Of a stretch of DNA of 64,000 bases, positions 52,819 to 61,978 are shown one piece after another. The position numbers and the translations under genes are program-made. Below the pieces are notes generated by a model that saw nothing but the letters and a program-made list of their open reading frames with translations, did not search any database and was not told the DNA's origin. Within the stretch, counting starts at the first letter, position 1. Every line of letters begins with the position of its first letter. Origin of the DNA: T1Sed10-7 sp041686695 (lineage in GTDB: Bacteria; Actinomycetota; Nitriliruptoria; Nitriliruptorales; Nitriliruptoraceae); the NCBI GenBank assembly GCA_041686695.1, contig JAWLDJ010000002.1, positions 15,859 to 79,858 of the forward strand. The letters are read 5' to 3'.

Positions 52819-55311
52819 GTGGACCGCTTCATCTGTGTGCACGGGCACTTCTATCAGCCGCCACGGGAGAACCCGTGGCTGGAGGTCGTCGAACAGCAGG
52901 ACGAGGCCTACCCGTTCCACGACTGGAACGAGCGCATCACCGCTGAGTGCTACGACCCGAACACCCGGGCACGCATCCTCGATCGGCACGGCCGCATCAC
53001 CCAGTTGGTGAACAACTACGCGCGCATCAGCTTCAACGTCGGCCCCACCCTGCTGTCGTGGATGGAGGTGGCGGCCCCCGCGACCTACGCCGCGATCCTG
53101 GCGGCCGACGTCCAGAGCCGGGACCGGTTCGACGGACACGGCTCGGCCCTGGCGCAGGTGTACAACCACGCGATCATGCCCCTGGCCACGCCACGGGATG
53201 CGCGCACCCAGGTGCTGTGGGGCATCCGTGACTTCACCCACCGCTTCGGCCGCCCACCCGAGGGCATGTGGCTGGCGGAGACGGCGGTCGACGACACCAC
53301 CCTGGAGCTGCTGGCCGCCGAGGGCATCCGGTTCACGGTCCTCTCGCCCTACCAGGCCGCGCGGGTCCGGCTCCGAGGCCAGTCCACCTGGACGGACGTC
53401 AGCGGGGGACGGGTGGACCCGACCATGCCCTACCGGGTCCCGCTCGCCTCGGGACGCAGCATCGCGGTCTTCTTCTACGACGGGCCGATCTCCCAGGCCG
53501 TCGCCTTCGAGGGCCTGCTGGCGGACGGGCGTCGCCTCGCTGATCGGCTGCTGGAGGGCTTCAGCCACCGGGCGGGACCGCAGCTCGCCCACATCGCGAC
53601 CGACGGCGAGTCCTACGGGCACCACCACCGCCACGGCGAGATGGCGCTGGCCGCCGCGTTGGAGCGCCTGGACGCCCGCGATGACGTGGAGCTGACCAAC
53701 TACGGCGCCTACCTGGAGCGGTTCCCACCGACCCACGATGCCGAGGTGATCCAGGACAGCTCCTGGAGCTGCGCCCACGGTGTGGAGCGCTGGCGCTCGG
53801 ACTGCGGTTGCGGAGCCCTGCCCGGCCAGCACACACGGTGGCGCGCCCCCCTCCGGGCGGCGCTGGACGATCTGCGTGTCGCACTGGCCGAGCGCTTCGA
53901 GACCTACGGCGCCGAGCTCTTCGTCGACCCCTGGGCGGCCCGTGACGACTACATCGAGGTGGTGCTCGATCGCGAGGCGGGCCTGGCGTCCTTCCTCGCC
54001 CGGCATCAGCTGGCCCCGCTGGACGAGGCCCAGACCGTCCGTGCGCTGCAGCTGCTCGAGCTGCAGCGGCACGCGATGCTGATGTACACCAGCTGTGGCT
54101 GGTTCTTCGAGGACCTCGCCCGTCCGGAGCCGGTGCAGGTGCTGCGCTACGCCGCTCGGGCGCTGCAGCTCTCCCGGCAGCTGACCGGTCGGGACGACCT
54201 CGAGGCCGGCTTCCTCGCCCAGCTCGCGCGCGCGCCGTCCAACGACCCGCGTTACGACGATGCCCGCGCGATCTACGAGCAGCAGGTCCGACCCGGCATC
54301 ACGGGGTTCGAGCACGTCGCGGCCCACTTCGCCATCGCGAGCCTGTCGCAGCCCTTCGGCGAGCTGGAGCGGGTCGGGGCCTACGAGGTCGAGCACGAGG
54401 ATGACGTGCGCTCCCGGGCGGGGCGGGCCCAGCTCGGTACGGGCCGGGTCATGGTGCGGTCACTGGTGACCCGGGACGAGGCCGCCTTCGAGTACGCCGT
54501 CCTGCACCTCGGTGATCACAGCTTCGTGTGCGGGGTCCGGCTGCGCGGTGATGACGTGACCTACGCCGAGCTCATGGCGATCTTCGAGGGCCACTTCCAG
54601 ACGGCCGACTTCCCGGCGGTGATCCGGGCGATCGATCACCACTTCGAGGGTGAGTCGTTCTCGTTGCGGGACCTGTTCCGCGACGAGCAGCGCCGCATCC
54701 TGGACCGGGTGCTGACGGCGACCATGGAGGAGGTCGAGGCGTCCTACCGGGCCATCTTCCGGGGCCGCGCGCCCCTCATGCGCTACCTCAGCGAGCTGGA
54801 TGCCGAACTGCCCGCCCCGCTGCGCAGCGCTGCCGAGGTCGTGCTCAACGCCGAGCTGGCGACCCAGCTCGGTACCTCGGGACCGGATCCCGCGCGGGTC
54901 GAGGACCTGCTGGCGGAAGCGGCCCGCTTCGGTGTGACCCTGGACACCGACGGGCTGGCCCACACCCTGTCCACCTCGATCGCACGCATCGCCGGACGCG
55001 TGAGCCGGCTGGTCGCCGACGGCTCCGAACCCCTGACCACCTTCGAGCCGCGCCACGTCGGCACGCTCCAGCGGGTCCGTGACCTGATCGAGGTGGTGAA
55101 CCTGGTGCCCTTCGAGGTGGACCTCACCGCCGCGCAGGACGTCATCTGGCGGCTGGTCACCGAGCACCATGCCAGGCTCGTGCGTCGCGCCACGGCCGGC
55201 GACGCCGCGGCGGTCCGGTGGCTGGAGGAGCTCACCCGGGCTGCGGTCGCCCTGGACGTCGCCGTCCCCTCCGCTCCCGCCGCTCCCGCCGCGATCGAGG
55301 TGGCGACGTGA
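52819..55311 (+). CDS. GH57-type glycosidase with DUF3536 domain
   Basis: 830 residues. The N-terminal GH57 barrel begins with ICVHGHFYQPPRENPW, and GH57 motifs are visible: GMWLAETAVD (candidate nucleophile E154) and IATDGESYGHHH (candidate Asp262). From about residue 300 on is the long mostly helical DUF3536 domain. GH57 enzymes include amylases, branching enzymes and amylopullulanases; the activity of DUF3536 members is not established. GTG 52819 has a short CGGAG upstream. It overlaps treZ by 4 bp and lies in the glucan block, so alpha-glucan is the expected substrate. No signal peptide. Confidence 0.86.
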   Translation: MDRFICVHGHFYQPPRENPWLEVVEQQDEAYPFHDWNERITAECYDPNTRARILDRHGRITQLVNNYARISFNVGPTLLSWMEVAAPATYAAILAADVQSRDRFDGHGSALAQVYNHAIMPLATPRDARTQVLWGIRDFTHRFGRPPEGMWLAETAVDDTTLELLAAEGIRFTVLSPYQAARVRLRGQSTWTDVSGGRVDPTMPYRVPLASGRSIAVFFYDGPISQAVAFEGLLADGRRLADRLLEGFSHRAGPQLAHIATDGESYGHHHRHGEMALAAALERLDARDDVELTNYGAYLERFPPTHDAEVIQDSSWSCAHGVERWRSDCGCGALPGQHTRWRAPLRAALDDLRVALAERFETYGAELFVDPWAARDDYIEVVLDREAGLASFLARHQLAPLDEAQTVRALQLLELQRHAMLMYTSCGWFFEDLARPEPVQVLRYAARALQLSRQLTGRDDLEAGFLAQLARAPSNDPRYDDARAIYEQQVRPGITGFEHVAAHFAIASLSQPFGELERVGAYEVEHEDDVRSRAGRAQLGTGRVMVRSLVTRDEAAFEYAVLHLGDHSFVCGVRLRGDDVTYAELMAIFEGHFQTADFPAVIRAIDHHFEGESFSLRDLFRDEQRRILDRVLTATMEEVEASYRAIFRGRAPLMRYLSELDAELPAPLRSAAEVVLNAELATQLGTSGPDPARVEDLLAEAARFGVTLDTDGLAHTLSTSIARIAGRVSRLVADGSEPLTTFEPRHVGTLQRVRDLIEVVNLVPFEVDLTAAQDVIWRLVTEHHARLVRRATAGDAAAVRWLEELTRAAVALDVAVPSAPAAPAAIEVAT

Positions 55312-57269
55312 CCACGGTCCCTCCCGTTCCGCCATCCCCACCGGGCCCCGCGACGGGGGTCGTGGTCGCCGAGCCCGCCGACACCGCCGCGGGGCAGGCG
55401 CCGGGGCTCGGCGTGACCTGGCTCGGCGGGGGTCGGGCCGGCGTCACCGTGTGGGCACCCCGAGCCGTCGCGGTCGAGGTGGTGCTGGAGCCCGGTGCGG
55501 GCGAGCGCACCGTCGGTCTCGGTGCTCGGGCGCGAGGCTGGTTCGTGGGCGAGCTGGAGGGGGTGACGCCGGGGACGCGCTACCGCTTCCGGTTGCACCG
55601 CGAGGACGGCAGCACCGTGGATCGTGCCGATCCGGCCTCCCGCTGGCAGCCGGAGGGCCCTGCCGGCCCCTCCGCGATCGACGACTGGCAGGCCTTCGCC
55701 TGGACCGATGGCGCATTCCGGGCACGGCCGCTCCACGAGCAGGTCGTCTACGAGCTCCACGTCGGCACCTTCACGCCCGAGGGGACCTTCGATGCCGTGG
55801 CCGAGCACCTCGACCACCTCGTCGAGCTCGGCGTGACCACCATCGAGCTGCTGCCGGTGTGGCAGTTCTCGGGCGGTCGCAACTGGGGCTACGACGGCGT
55901 GCTGCCCTACGCGGTGCAGAACACCTACGGCGGTCCCGACGGGTTGCGCCGGTTGGTGGCTGCCGCGCACGAGCGGGGCCTGGCGGTCTGGCTCGACGTG
56001 GTCTACAACCACATCGGCCCCGAGGGCAACCACCTCGACGACTTCGGGCCGTACCTCACCGACCAGCGTGGCACCCCCTGGGGACAGGCGCTGAACACCG
56101 ACCTCGAGCACGCCGATGCCGTGCGGCGGTGGGTCATCGAGCATGGCATCGCCTGCGTGCGCGAGCTCCATCTCGATGGGTTCCGGCTCGATGCGGTCCA
56201 CGGCATCGTCGACACCTCGGCGGTGCACCTGTTGGAGGCGTTCACGACCGCGGTGAAGGCCGAGGGCGCCCGGCTCGGCAAGCCGGTCCACGTGATCGCC
56301 GAGTCCGACCTGTGCGATCCGCGGCTGGTCCGTGACGTCGCCGCCGGCGGGTACGGCATGGACGCCCAGTGGGCCGACGACTTCCACCATGCCGTCCACG
56401 TGGGCCTGACCGGTGAGCAGGACGGCTACTACGTCGATCACGACGGCCTGCCGGACCTCGTGCCGATGCTGCGGGACCGCTACGTGCACGCGGGCCGCTA
56501 CTCGGCCTACCGCCGGCGCACGGTCGGGCGCCCCGCCCGGGACGTCCCCTACGACCGCTTCGTGGTCTGCGTCCAGAACCACGATCAGGTGGGCAACCGG
56601 ATGCTGGGGGAGCGCCTCACGACCCTGACCGACCGCGGCGGCCTCGAGGTCGCCGCCGCGGCGTTGCTGACGGCGCCGTTCGTGCCGATGCTGTGGATGG
56701 GGGAGGAGTACGCCGAGCCGGCGCCGTTCCGGTACTTCGTCTCCCACACCGACCAGGACCTGGTCGAGGCGGTGCGCACCGGTCGCCGCGAGGAGTTCGC
56801 CGGGTTCGCGTGGCAGGGGCAGGTGCCGGACCCGCAGGCCGAGGAGACCTTCCGGGCCTCCACCCTGGACCTCTCCCTCGCCCGCGACGGAGCCGAGCAC
56901 CAGGCCATGTTCGAGCTGTACCGGGACCTGATCGCGCTGCGCCGGCGGCTGCCGGTGCTGCACGACCCCAGCGGCCACGACGTGACTGCCGTCCTGGTGC
57001 CCGGTGCCCAGGCGATCGCCCTGCACCGCGAAAGCCCCCTGGGCGCGGTGGTGGTGGCGATCAACGTCGAGCCCGAGGACGTCGAGGTGGTGCTCGCCCA
57101 TGCGCCCGGGCCGTGGGAGGAGCGCTTCTCCACCGCGGCACGGCAGCACGACGGGGTCGACCCGGCCGGGGCGCCGCAGCAGCACGGAGCGCAGCTGCGC
57201 GTGCCACTGACCCGCAGGAGCGTGCGCGTGCTCGTGCGTCCCGACACGATCGAGAGGCACGAGCGATGA
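55308..57269 (+). CDS. treZ: Maltooligosyl-trehalose trehalohydrolase
   Basis: 653 residues, GH13_10. TreZ releases free trehalose from maltooligosyl-trehalose made by TreY. A 40-residue Pro/Ala-rich leader precedes a CBM48-like domain (VTVWAPRAVAVEVVLEPG). The barrel has YELHVGTFTPEGTFDAV, WLDVVYNHIGPEGNHL, nucleophile D295 (GFRLDAVHGI), acid/base E332 (VIAESDL) and QNHDQVGNRMLGERL. The GTG overlaps the stop of the GH57 gene, and its stop overlaps glgX. It is somewhat longer than the roughly 560-600 of Arthrobacter and Sulfolobus TreZ. Confidence 0.95.
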   Translation: MTTVPPVPPSPPGPATGVVVAEPADTAAGQAPGLGVTWLGGGRAGVTVWAPRAVAVEVVLEPGAGERTVGLGARARGWFVGELEGVTPGTRYRFRLHREDGSTVDRADPASRWQPEGPAGPSAIDDWQAFAWTDGAFRARPLHEQVVYELHVGTFTPEGTFDAVAEHLDHLVELGVTTIELLPVWQFSGGRNWGYDGVLPYAVQNTYGGPDGLRRLVAAAHERGLAVWLDVVYNHIGPEGNHLDDFGPYLTDQRGTPWGQALNTDLEHADAVRRWVIEHGIACVRELHLDGFRLDAVHGIVDTSAVHLLEAFTTAVKAEGARLGKPVHVIAESDLCDPRLVRDVAAGGYGMDAQWADDFHHAVHVGLTGEQDGYYVDHDGLPDLVPMLRDRYVHAGRYSAYRRRTVGRPARDVPYDRFVVCVQNHDQVGNRMLGERLTTLTDRGGLEVAAAALLTAPFVPMLWMGEEYAEPAPFRYFVSHTDQDLVEAVRTGRREEFAGFAWQGQVPDPQAEETFRASTLDLSLARDGAEHQAMFELYRDLIALRRRLPVLHDPSGHDVTAVLVPGAQAIALHRESPLGAVVVAINVEPEDVEVVLAHAPGPWEERFSTAARQHDGVDPAGAPQQHGAQLRVPLTRRSVRVLVRPDTIERHER

Positions 57270-59395
57270 GCACCGAACTGTGGCCCGGACGTCCCTACCC
57301 GCTGGGTGCGAGCTTCGACGGCTACGGCACCAACTTCTCGGTCTTCTCGGAGGTGGCCGACAAGGTCGAGTTGTGCATCTTCCACACCAAGACGCGCGAG
57401 GAGCGGATCGCGCTGCCCGAGGTGACCGGCGCGGTGTGGCACGGCTACGCCCCGGACGTCGCCCCCGGGACACGGTACGGCTACCGGGTGCACGGGCCCT
57501 ACGAGCCGGCCCGGGGGCTGAGGTGCAACCCGTACAAGCTGCTGCTCGACCCCTACGCCAAGACCGTGGTGGGCGATCTCACCTGGGACGAGGCGATCTT
57601 CGGCTACCGCTTCGGCAACCCCGACGGGCCGAAGAACACCAAGAACTCCGCGCGCTACGTGCCCCGCAGCGTCGTCACCCAGTCCTTCTTCGAGTGGGGC
57701 AACGATCGTCCGCCCCGCAACTCGTGGAGCGAGACGGTGATCTACGAGGCGCACGTCAAGGGCCTGACGATGCGGCATCCAGCGGTGCCGGAGCACCAAC
57801 GCGGGACCTACTCCGGGCTCGCGCACCCCGCGGTCGTCCAGCACCTGACCGAGCTCGGGGTCACCGCGATCGAGCTGCTGCCCGTGCACCGCTACATCTC
57901 GGAGCACCACCTGATCGAGCAGGGGCTGTCCAACTACTGGGGGTACAACTCGATCGCCTACTTCGCGCCGCACCACACCTACGCCTCCGTGGAGGCCGAA
58001 CGGGTGGTCCCGGAGTTCAAACGGATGGTGCGCACGCTGCACGAAGCCGGCATCGAGGTGATCCTCGACGTGGTCTACAACCACACCGCGGAGGGCAACC
58101 ACCTCGGGCCCACGGTCAGCCTGAAGGGGTTCGACAACCCGGCCTACTACCGGTTGATGGACGACGACCCCCGCTATTACATGGACTACACGGGCACCGG
58201 CAACTCCATGAACATGCGCCACCCCCACGTGCTCCAGATGATCATGGACAGCCTGCGGTACTGGGTCGAGGAGATGCACGTCGACGGCTTCCGCTTCGAC
58301 CTGGCGTCCACCCTGGCGCGGGAACTCCATGACGTCGACCGGCTGTCCACCTTCTTCGAGGTGATCCAGCAGGATCCGGTGATCAGCCAGGTCAAGCTGA
58401 TCGCCGAGCCCTGGGACATCGGTGAGGGTGGCTACCAGGTCGGCAACTTCCCGCCGCTGTGGTCGGAGTGGAACGGCCGCTACCGCGACACCGTGCGGGA
58501 CTTCTGGCGCGGCGTGGACGAGACCGTGCCCGAGTTCGCGGCGCGGTTCACCGGCTCCAGCGACCTCTACCAGTCGGACCGGCGCCGGCCCAGCGCCTCG
58601 ATCAACTTCGTCACCGCACACGACGGGTTCACCCTGCGCGATCTGGTCTCCTACAACGACAAGCACAACGAGGCCAACGGTGAGGACAACCAGGACGGCA
58701 CCGACGACAATCGGTCGTGGAACTGCGGGGTCGAGGGCGAGACCACCGACCCGGCGGTGTTGCGCCTGCGGGCCCGCCAGCAGCGCAACCTGCTGACGAC
58801 CCTGCTGCTCAGCCAGGGGGTGCCGATGGTGCTCGGTGGCGACGAGTTCGGGCGGACCCAGGGGGGCAACAACAACGGCTACGCCCAGGACAACGAGATC
58901 TCCTGGTTCGACTGGTCCGAGATCGATGAGGACCTGCTGGCCTGGACCCAGGGACTGGTCCGGCTCCGGACCGAGCATCCGGTGTTCCGCCGGAAGCGCT
59001 TCTTCGAGGGGCGGGCGGTGCGCGGCGAGCGCTTCAGTGACATCGCGTGGCTCACCCCGGATGGCGAGCTGATGTCCGACGAGCACTGGGAGACCGGGTT
59101 CGCCAAGTCGCTGCAGATCTTCCTGAACGGAGCAGGACTGGCCAGCGCCGACGAGCGGGGCTCGTTGGTGGAGGACGATTCGTTCCTGCTGATGATCAAC
59201 GCGCACTACGAGGAGCTGACCTTCCGGTTGCCGAGCGAGGGACCGAGAGCGCCCTTCGTCGTGGTGCTCGACACCGACGAGCCCCGTCTGCGCGAGCCCG
59301 ACGACGAGCGCGAGGAACTGAGCCTCGGTGATGAGCGCACGGTGCCGGCCCGGGGCATCGTCCTGCTGCGCGAGGACACCGGGGGATCCACATGA
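57266..59395 (+). CDS. glgX: Glycogen debranching enzyme GlgX/TreX
   Basis: 709 residues, GH13_11 isoamylase type. It hydrolyses alpha-1,6 branches. CBM48 (YGTNFSVFSEVADKVELCIF) is followed by the barrel: IYEAHVKGLTMRHPAVPE, VIYEAHV, LDVVYNHTAEGNHLGPT, nucleophile D345 (FRFDLAS), acid/base E381 (LIAEPWDIGEGGYQVG) and NFVTAHDGFTLRDLVSYN. The position between treZ and treY is the well-known treX-type position, so debranching feeds linear chains to TreY. ATG 57266 overlaps the treZ stop. Confidence 0.95.
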   Translation: MSTELWPGRPYPLGASFDGYGTNFSVFSEVADKVELCIFHTKTREERIALPEVTGAVWHGYAPDVAPGTRYGYRVHGPYEPARGLRCNPYKLLLDPYAKTVVGDLTWDEAIFGYRFGNPDGPKNTKNSARYVPRSVVTQSFFEWGNDRPPRNSWSETVIYEAHVKGLTMRHPAVPEHQRGTYSGLAHPAVVQHLTELGVTAIELLPVHRYISEHHLIEQGLSNYWGYNSIAYFAPHHTYASVEAERVVPEFKRMVRTLHEAGIEVILDVVYNHTAEGNHLGPTVSLKGFDNPAYYRLMDDDPRYYMDYTGTGNSMNMRHPHVLQMIMDSLRYWVEEMHVDGFRFDLASTLARELHDVDRLSTFFEVIQQDPVISQVKLIAEPWDIGEGGYQVGNFPPLWSEWNGRYRDTVRDFWRGVDETVPEFAARFTGSSDLYQSDRRRPSASINFVTAHDGFTLRDLVSYNDKHNEANGEDNQDGTDDNRSWNCGVEGETTDPAVLRLRARQQRNLLTTLLLSQGVPMVLGGDEFGRTQGGNNNGYAQDNEISWFDWSEIDEDLLAWTQGLVRLRTEHPVFRRKRFFEGRAVRGERFSDIAWLTPDGELMSDEHWETGFAKSLQIFLNGAGLASADERGSLVEDDSFLLMINAHYEELTFRLPSEGPRAPFVVVLDTDEPRLREPDDEREELSLGDERTVPARGIVLLREDTGGST

Positions 59396-61974
59396 CCGTG
59401 GCGGCGGAGGCACCCGCCGCCCGGCCGGTCGGCACCGGTCCGCTCACACGGCCGGTGCTGTCCACCTACCGGCTGCAACTCCACGACGACTTCACCTTCG
59501 CCGATGCCGAGCGGATCGTGCCCCGTCTGGCCGAGCTGGGCATCAGCCACCTCTACCTGTCGCCGTGTCTGGAGGCGGTCCCCGGGTCCATGCACGGCTA
59601 CGACGTGATCGATCCGGGCCGGATCCGCGAGAGTCTGGGTGGTCGGTCCGGGTTGCGCGCCCTGGCCACCGCCGCACACGCAGCCGGCCTCGGGTTGGTG
59701 CTGGACATCGTCCCCAACCACGTGGGGCTCGTCAGTCCCGACAACCCGTGGTGGTGGGACGTGCTGACCCATGGCCCCGAGGGGCGCTACGGCCGGCACT
59801 TCGATGTGCACTGGCGGCCGGGGGCCCACGGCCAGCCCACGCTGCTCGTGCCCGAACTCGGTGAGCCGCTGGCCGCAGCGCTGGAGCAGGACGTGCTCCA
59901 ACTCGCCCACGTGGACGACGACCGCGATCCCGCCTGGCGCGTCGTCTACTACGAGCACGCTTGGCCCGTCGCCCCCGGGACCCTCGCGGACGCCGGGTTC
60001 GACGCCGACGACGTGGCCACCACGGTCGCCACCTGCCGGGATGACCGGGCGCGGTTCCGTGACCTGCTCGACCGCCAGCACTACCGGTTGGGTTTCTGGC
60101 GCCGCGCCAACCAGGAGCTCGATCACCGTCGCTTCTTCGACATCGACACGCTCGGCGCGGTGCGGGTGGAGGATCCCGCGGTGTTCGCGGACGTCCATGC
60201 GGCGATCCTGCCGCTGGTGGCGGACGGCACCCTCGACGGGTTGCGCATCGACCATCCCGACGGCCTGGCCGACCCGGTCGGCTACCTCGCGGATCTGCGC
60301 CGCGCCGTGGGTGACGACGCCTACCTCGTGGTCGAGAAGATCCTCGAGCACGGGGAGCGGTTCCGCTCCGAGTGGCCGGTGGCCGGCACCGTCGGCTACG
60401 AGTTCGCCGCGGCGACGCTCGGCCTGCACCTCGATCCGGCGGCCGGCCCGATCCTCGACGACCTCCAGGCCCGCCTGACGGGCTCCGCGATCCACCGGGG
60501 GCACCTCGTCGACGAGGCCAAGCGTGCGGCGCTCGATGCGCTCTTCGGTGCCGAGCACGCGCGCCTGACCGAGCTGGCGGCGGCCGTGGTCGCGCGCGAC
60601 CGCGCCGAGCTGACGGCCGCGCTCACCGAACTGCTGGTGGCCTGGCCCGTCTACCGCACCTACCTCCGGCCGGGGGCGGCCCCGGTCGATCGGCGTGACG
60701 CCGCGGTCGTCGCCCAGGCCCTGGCCCACGGTCGGGCCCGTGCGCCCGCGCTGGCCGCGGCGATGACCGACCTGGCCGACGTGCTGACGAGCGGGGCCGC
60801 GGACGCTGCCAGCATCGCCTTCGTCACCGCCTTCCAGCAGCTGACCGGTCCGGCGATCGCCAAGGGCTTCGAGGACACCGTCCTGTACCGCGACCTGCGC
60901 TGTACGGCCGTCAACGAGGTCGGCGCCGATCCGGCCGAGGTCGGAACCTCGGTCGCCGAGCTCCATGGCCTCGACCTCGAGGTGGCCGCGCACCGCCCGG
61001 CGACGATGCGCCTGTCCACCAGCCACGACACCAAGCGCAGCGAGGACGTCCGCGCACGTCTGGCCGTGCTGGCCCAGCGTCCCGGCTGGTGGGTGGCGAC
61101 GGTGGACCGTCTGCGATCGTCGGCCGCCGGGGCCCGCAGCAGGACCGACGAGAACACCGCCGCGACCCCGGCCATGTGGCCGCTCCCGGTGCACGAGCAC
61201 CTCGCCTGGCAGACCGTGGTCGGCGCGTGGCCGATCGACGCCGAGCGGCTGGGGGCCTACCTGGTCAAGGCGGCGCGCGAGGGCAAGGAGGCCACGGACT
61301 GGCTCACCCCGGACACCGACTACGAGGCGGCGCTCGAACGCTACGCCACGGCGTTGACCGAGGAACCCGCGTTGGTGGCCATCGTCGAGGAGGCGGTCGC
61401 CGAGATCGATCGGCTCGGTGCCGTGACGTCACTGGCGATGACCGTCACCAAGCTGACCGCACCGGGCGTCCCCGACACCTACCAGGGCACCGAGGTGTGG
61501 AACCGGTCCCTGGTCGACCCCGACAACCGGCGCCCGGTGGATCACGACCGTCTGGCCGCGTTGGCGAGTGAGCTGGCCGGTCGGCAGCCGTCACCGGAGC
61601 TCGCCGCCGAACTGCTGGCGGACCTCGGGGACGGTCGGGCGAAGCTGTGGGTGACCCGGCAGGCGCTCCGGCTGCGGCGCGAGCACCCCGAGCTGCTCGG
61701 CCCGGGCGCCAGCTACGCGCCCCTGGTGGCCACCGGTCAGCAGGCACGCGAGGTGTGGGCCTGCGTGCGCGGCGGCGCGGTCGTGGCGATCACGCCCTGC
61801 CGCATCGGGCAGCTGAAGGGCACGGCCGCCGCGCTCGACCTCGGCGACACCCAACTGTGCCTACCCGAGGGCACCTACCACGACGTGCTCGCGGGTCGAC
61901 GCGTGGGGGGCGGTCGCCACCGGGTCACCTCGCTGCTGGCCGGCTTCCCGGTCGCGCTCTACCTGAAGGAGTGA
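59392..61974 (+). CDS. treY: Maltooligosyl-trehalose synthase
   Basis: 860 residues, GH13_26, a typical large TreY. It converts the reducing-end maltosyl unit of alpha-glucans to a trehalosyl unit. STYRLQLHDDFTFADAERIV, YLSPCLEAVPGSMHGYDV and DIVPNHVGLVSPDNPWWWDV are the family blocks; nucleophile D287 (GLRIDHPDGLADP) and acid/base E315 (LVVEKILEHGE) are present, as are TSHDTKRSEDVRARL and the late TYQGTEVWNRSLVDPDNRRP. ATG 59392 overlaps the glgX stop. A 20-residue Ala/Pro-rich leader precedes the barrel. Confidence 0.95.
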   Translation: MTVAAEAPAARPVGTGPLTRPVLSTYRLQLHDDFTFADAERIVPRLAELGISHLYLSPCLEAVPGSMHGYDVIDPGRIRESLGGRSGLRALATAAHAAGLGLVLDIVPNHVGLVSPDNPWWWDVLTHGPEGRYGRHFDVHWRPGAHGQPTLLVPELGEPLAAALEQDVLQLAHVDDDRDPAWRVVYYEHAWPVAPGTLADAGFDADDVATTVATCRDDRARFRDLLDRQHYRLGFWRRANQELDHRRFFDIDTLGAVRVEDPAVFADVHAAILPLVADGTLDGLRIDHPDGLADPVGYLADLRRAVGDDAYLVVEKILEHGERFRSEWPVAGTVGYEFAAATLGLHLDPAAGPILDDLQARLTGSAIHRGHLVDEAKRAALDALFGAEHARLTELAAAVVARDRAELTAALTELLVAWPVYRTYLRPGAAPVDRRDAAVVAQALAHGRARAPALAAAMTDLADVLTSGAADAASIAFVTAFQQLTGPAIAKGFEDTVLYRDLRCTAVNEVGADPAEVGTSVAELHGLDLEVAAHRPATMRLSTSHDTKRSEDVRARLAVLAQRPGWWVATVDRLRSSAAGARSRTDENTAATPAMWPLPVHEHLAWQTVVGAWPIDAERLGAYLVKAAREGKEATDWLTPDTDYEAALERYATALTEEPALVAIVEEAVAEIDRLGAVTSLAMTVTKLTAPGVPDTYQGTEVWNRSLVDPDNRRPVDHDRLAALASELAGRQPSPELAAELLADLGDGRAKLWVTRQALRLRREHPELLGPGASYAPLVATGQQAREVWACVRGGAVVAITPCRIGQLKGTAAALDLGDTQLCLPEGTYHDVLAGRRVGGGRHRVTSLLAGFPVALYLKE

Positions 61975-61978
61975 TGGC

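Noticed and set aside
50818..54396. A 1192-codon open frame on the - strand opposite glgB and the GH57 gene
   Set aside because: Antisense artefact: mirror of the coding frame, with His/Asp/Val-rich low-complexity sequence and no motif.
56585..59413. A 942-codon open frame on the - strand opposite treZ and glgX
   Set aside because: Antisense shadow of two GH13 genes with clear catalytic residues.
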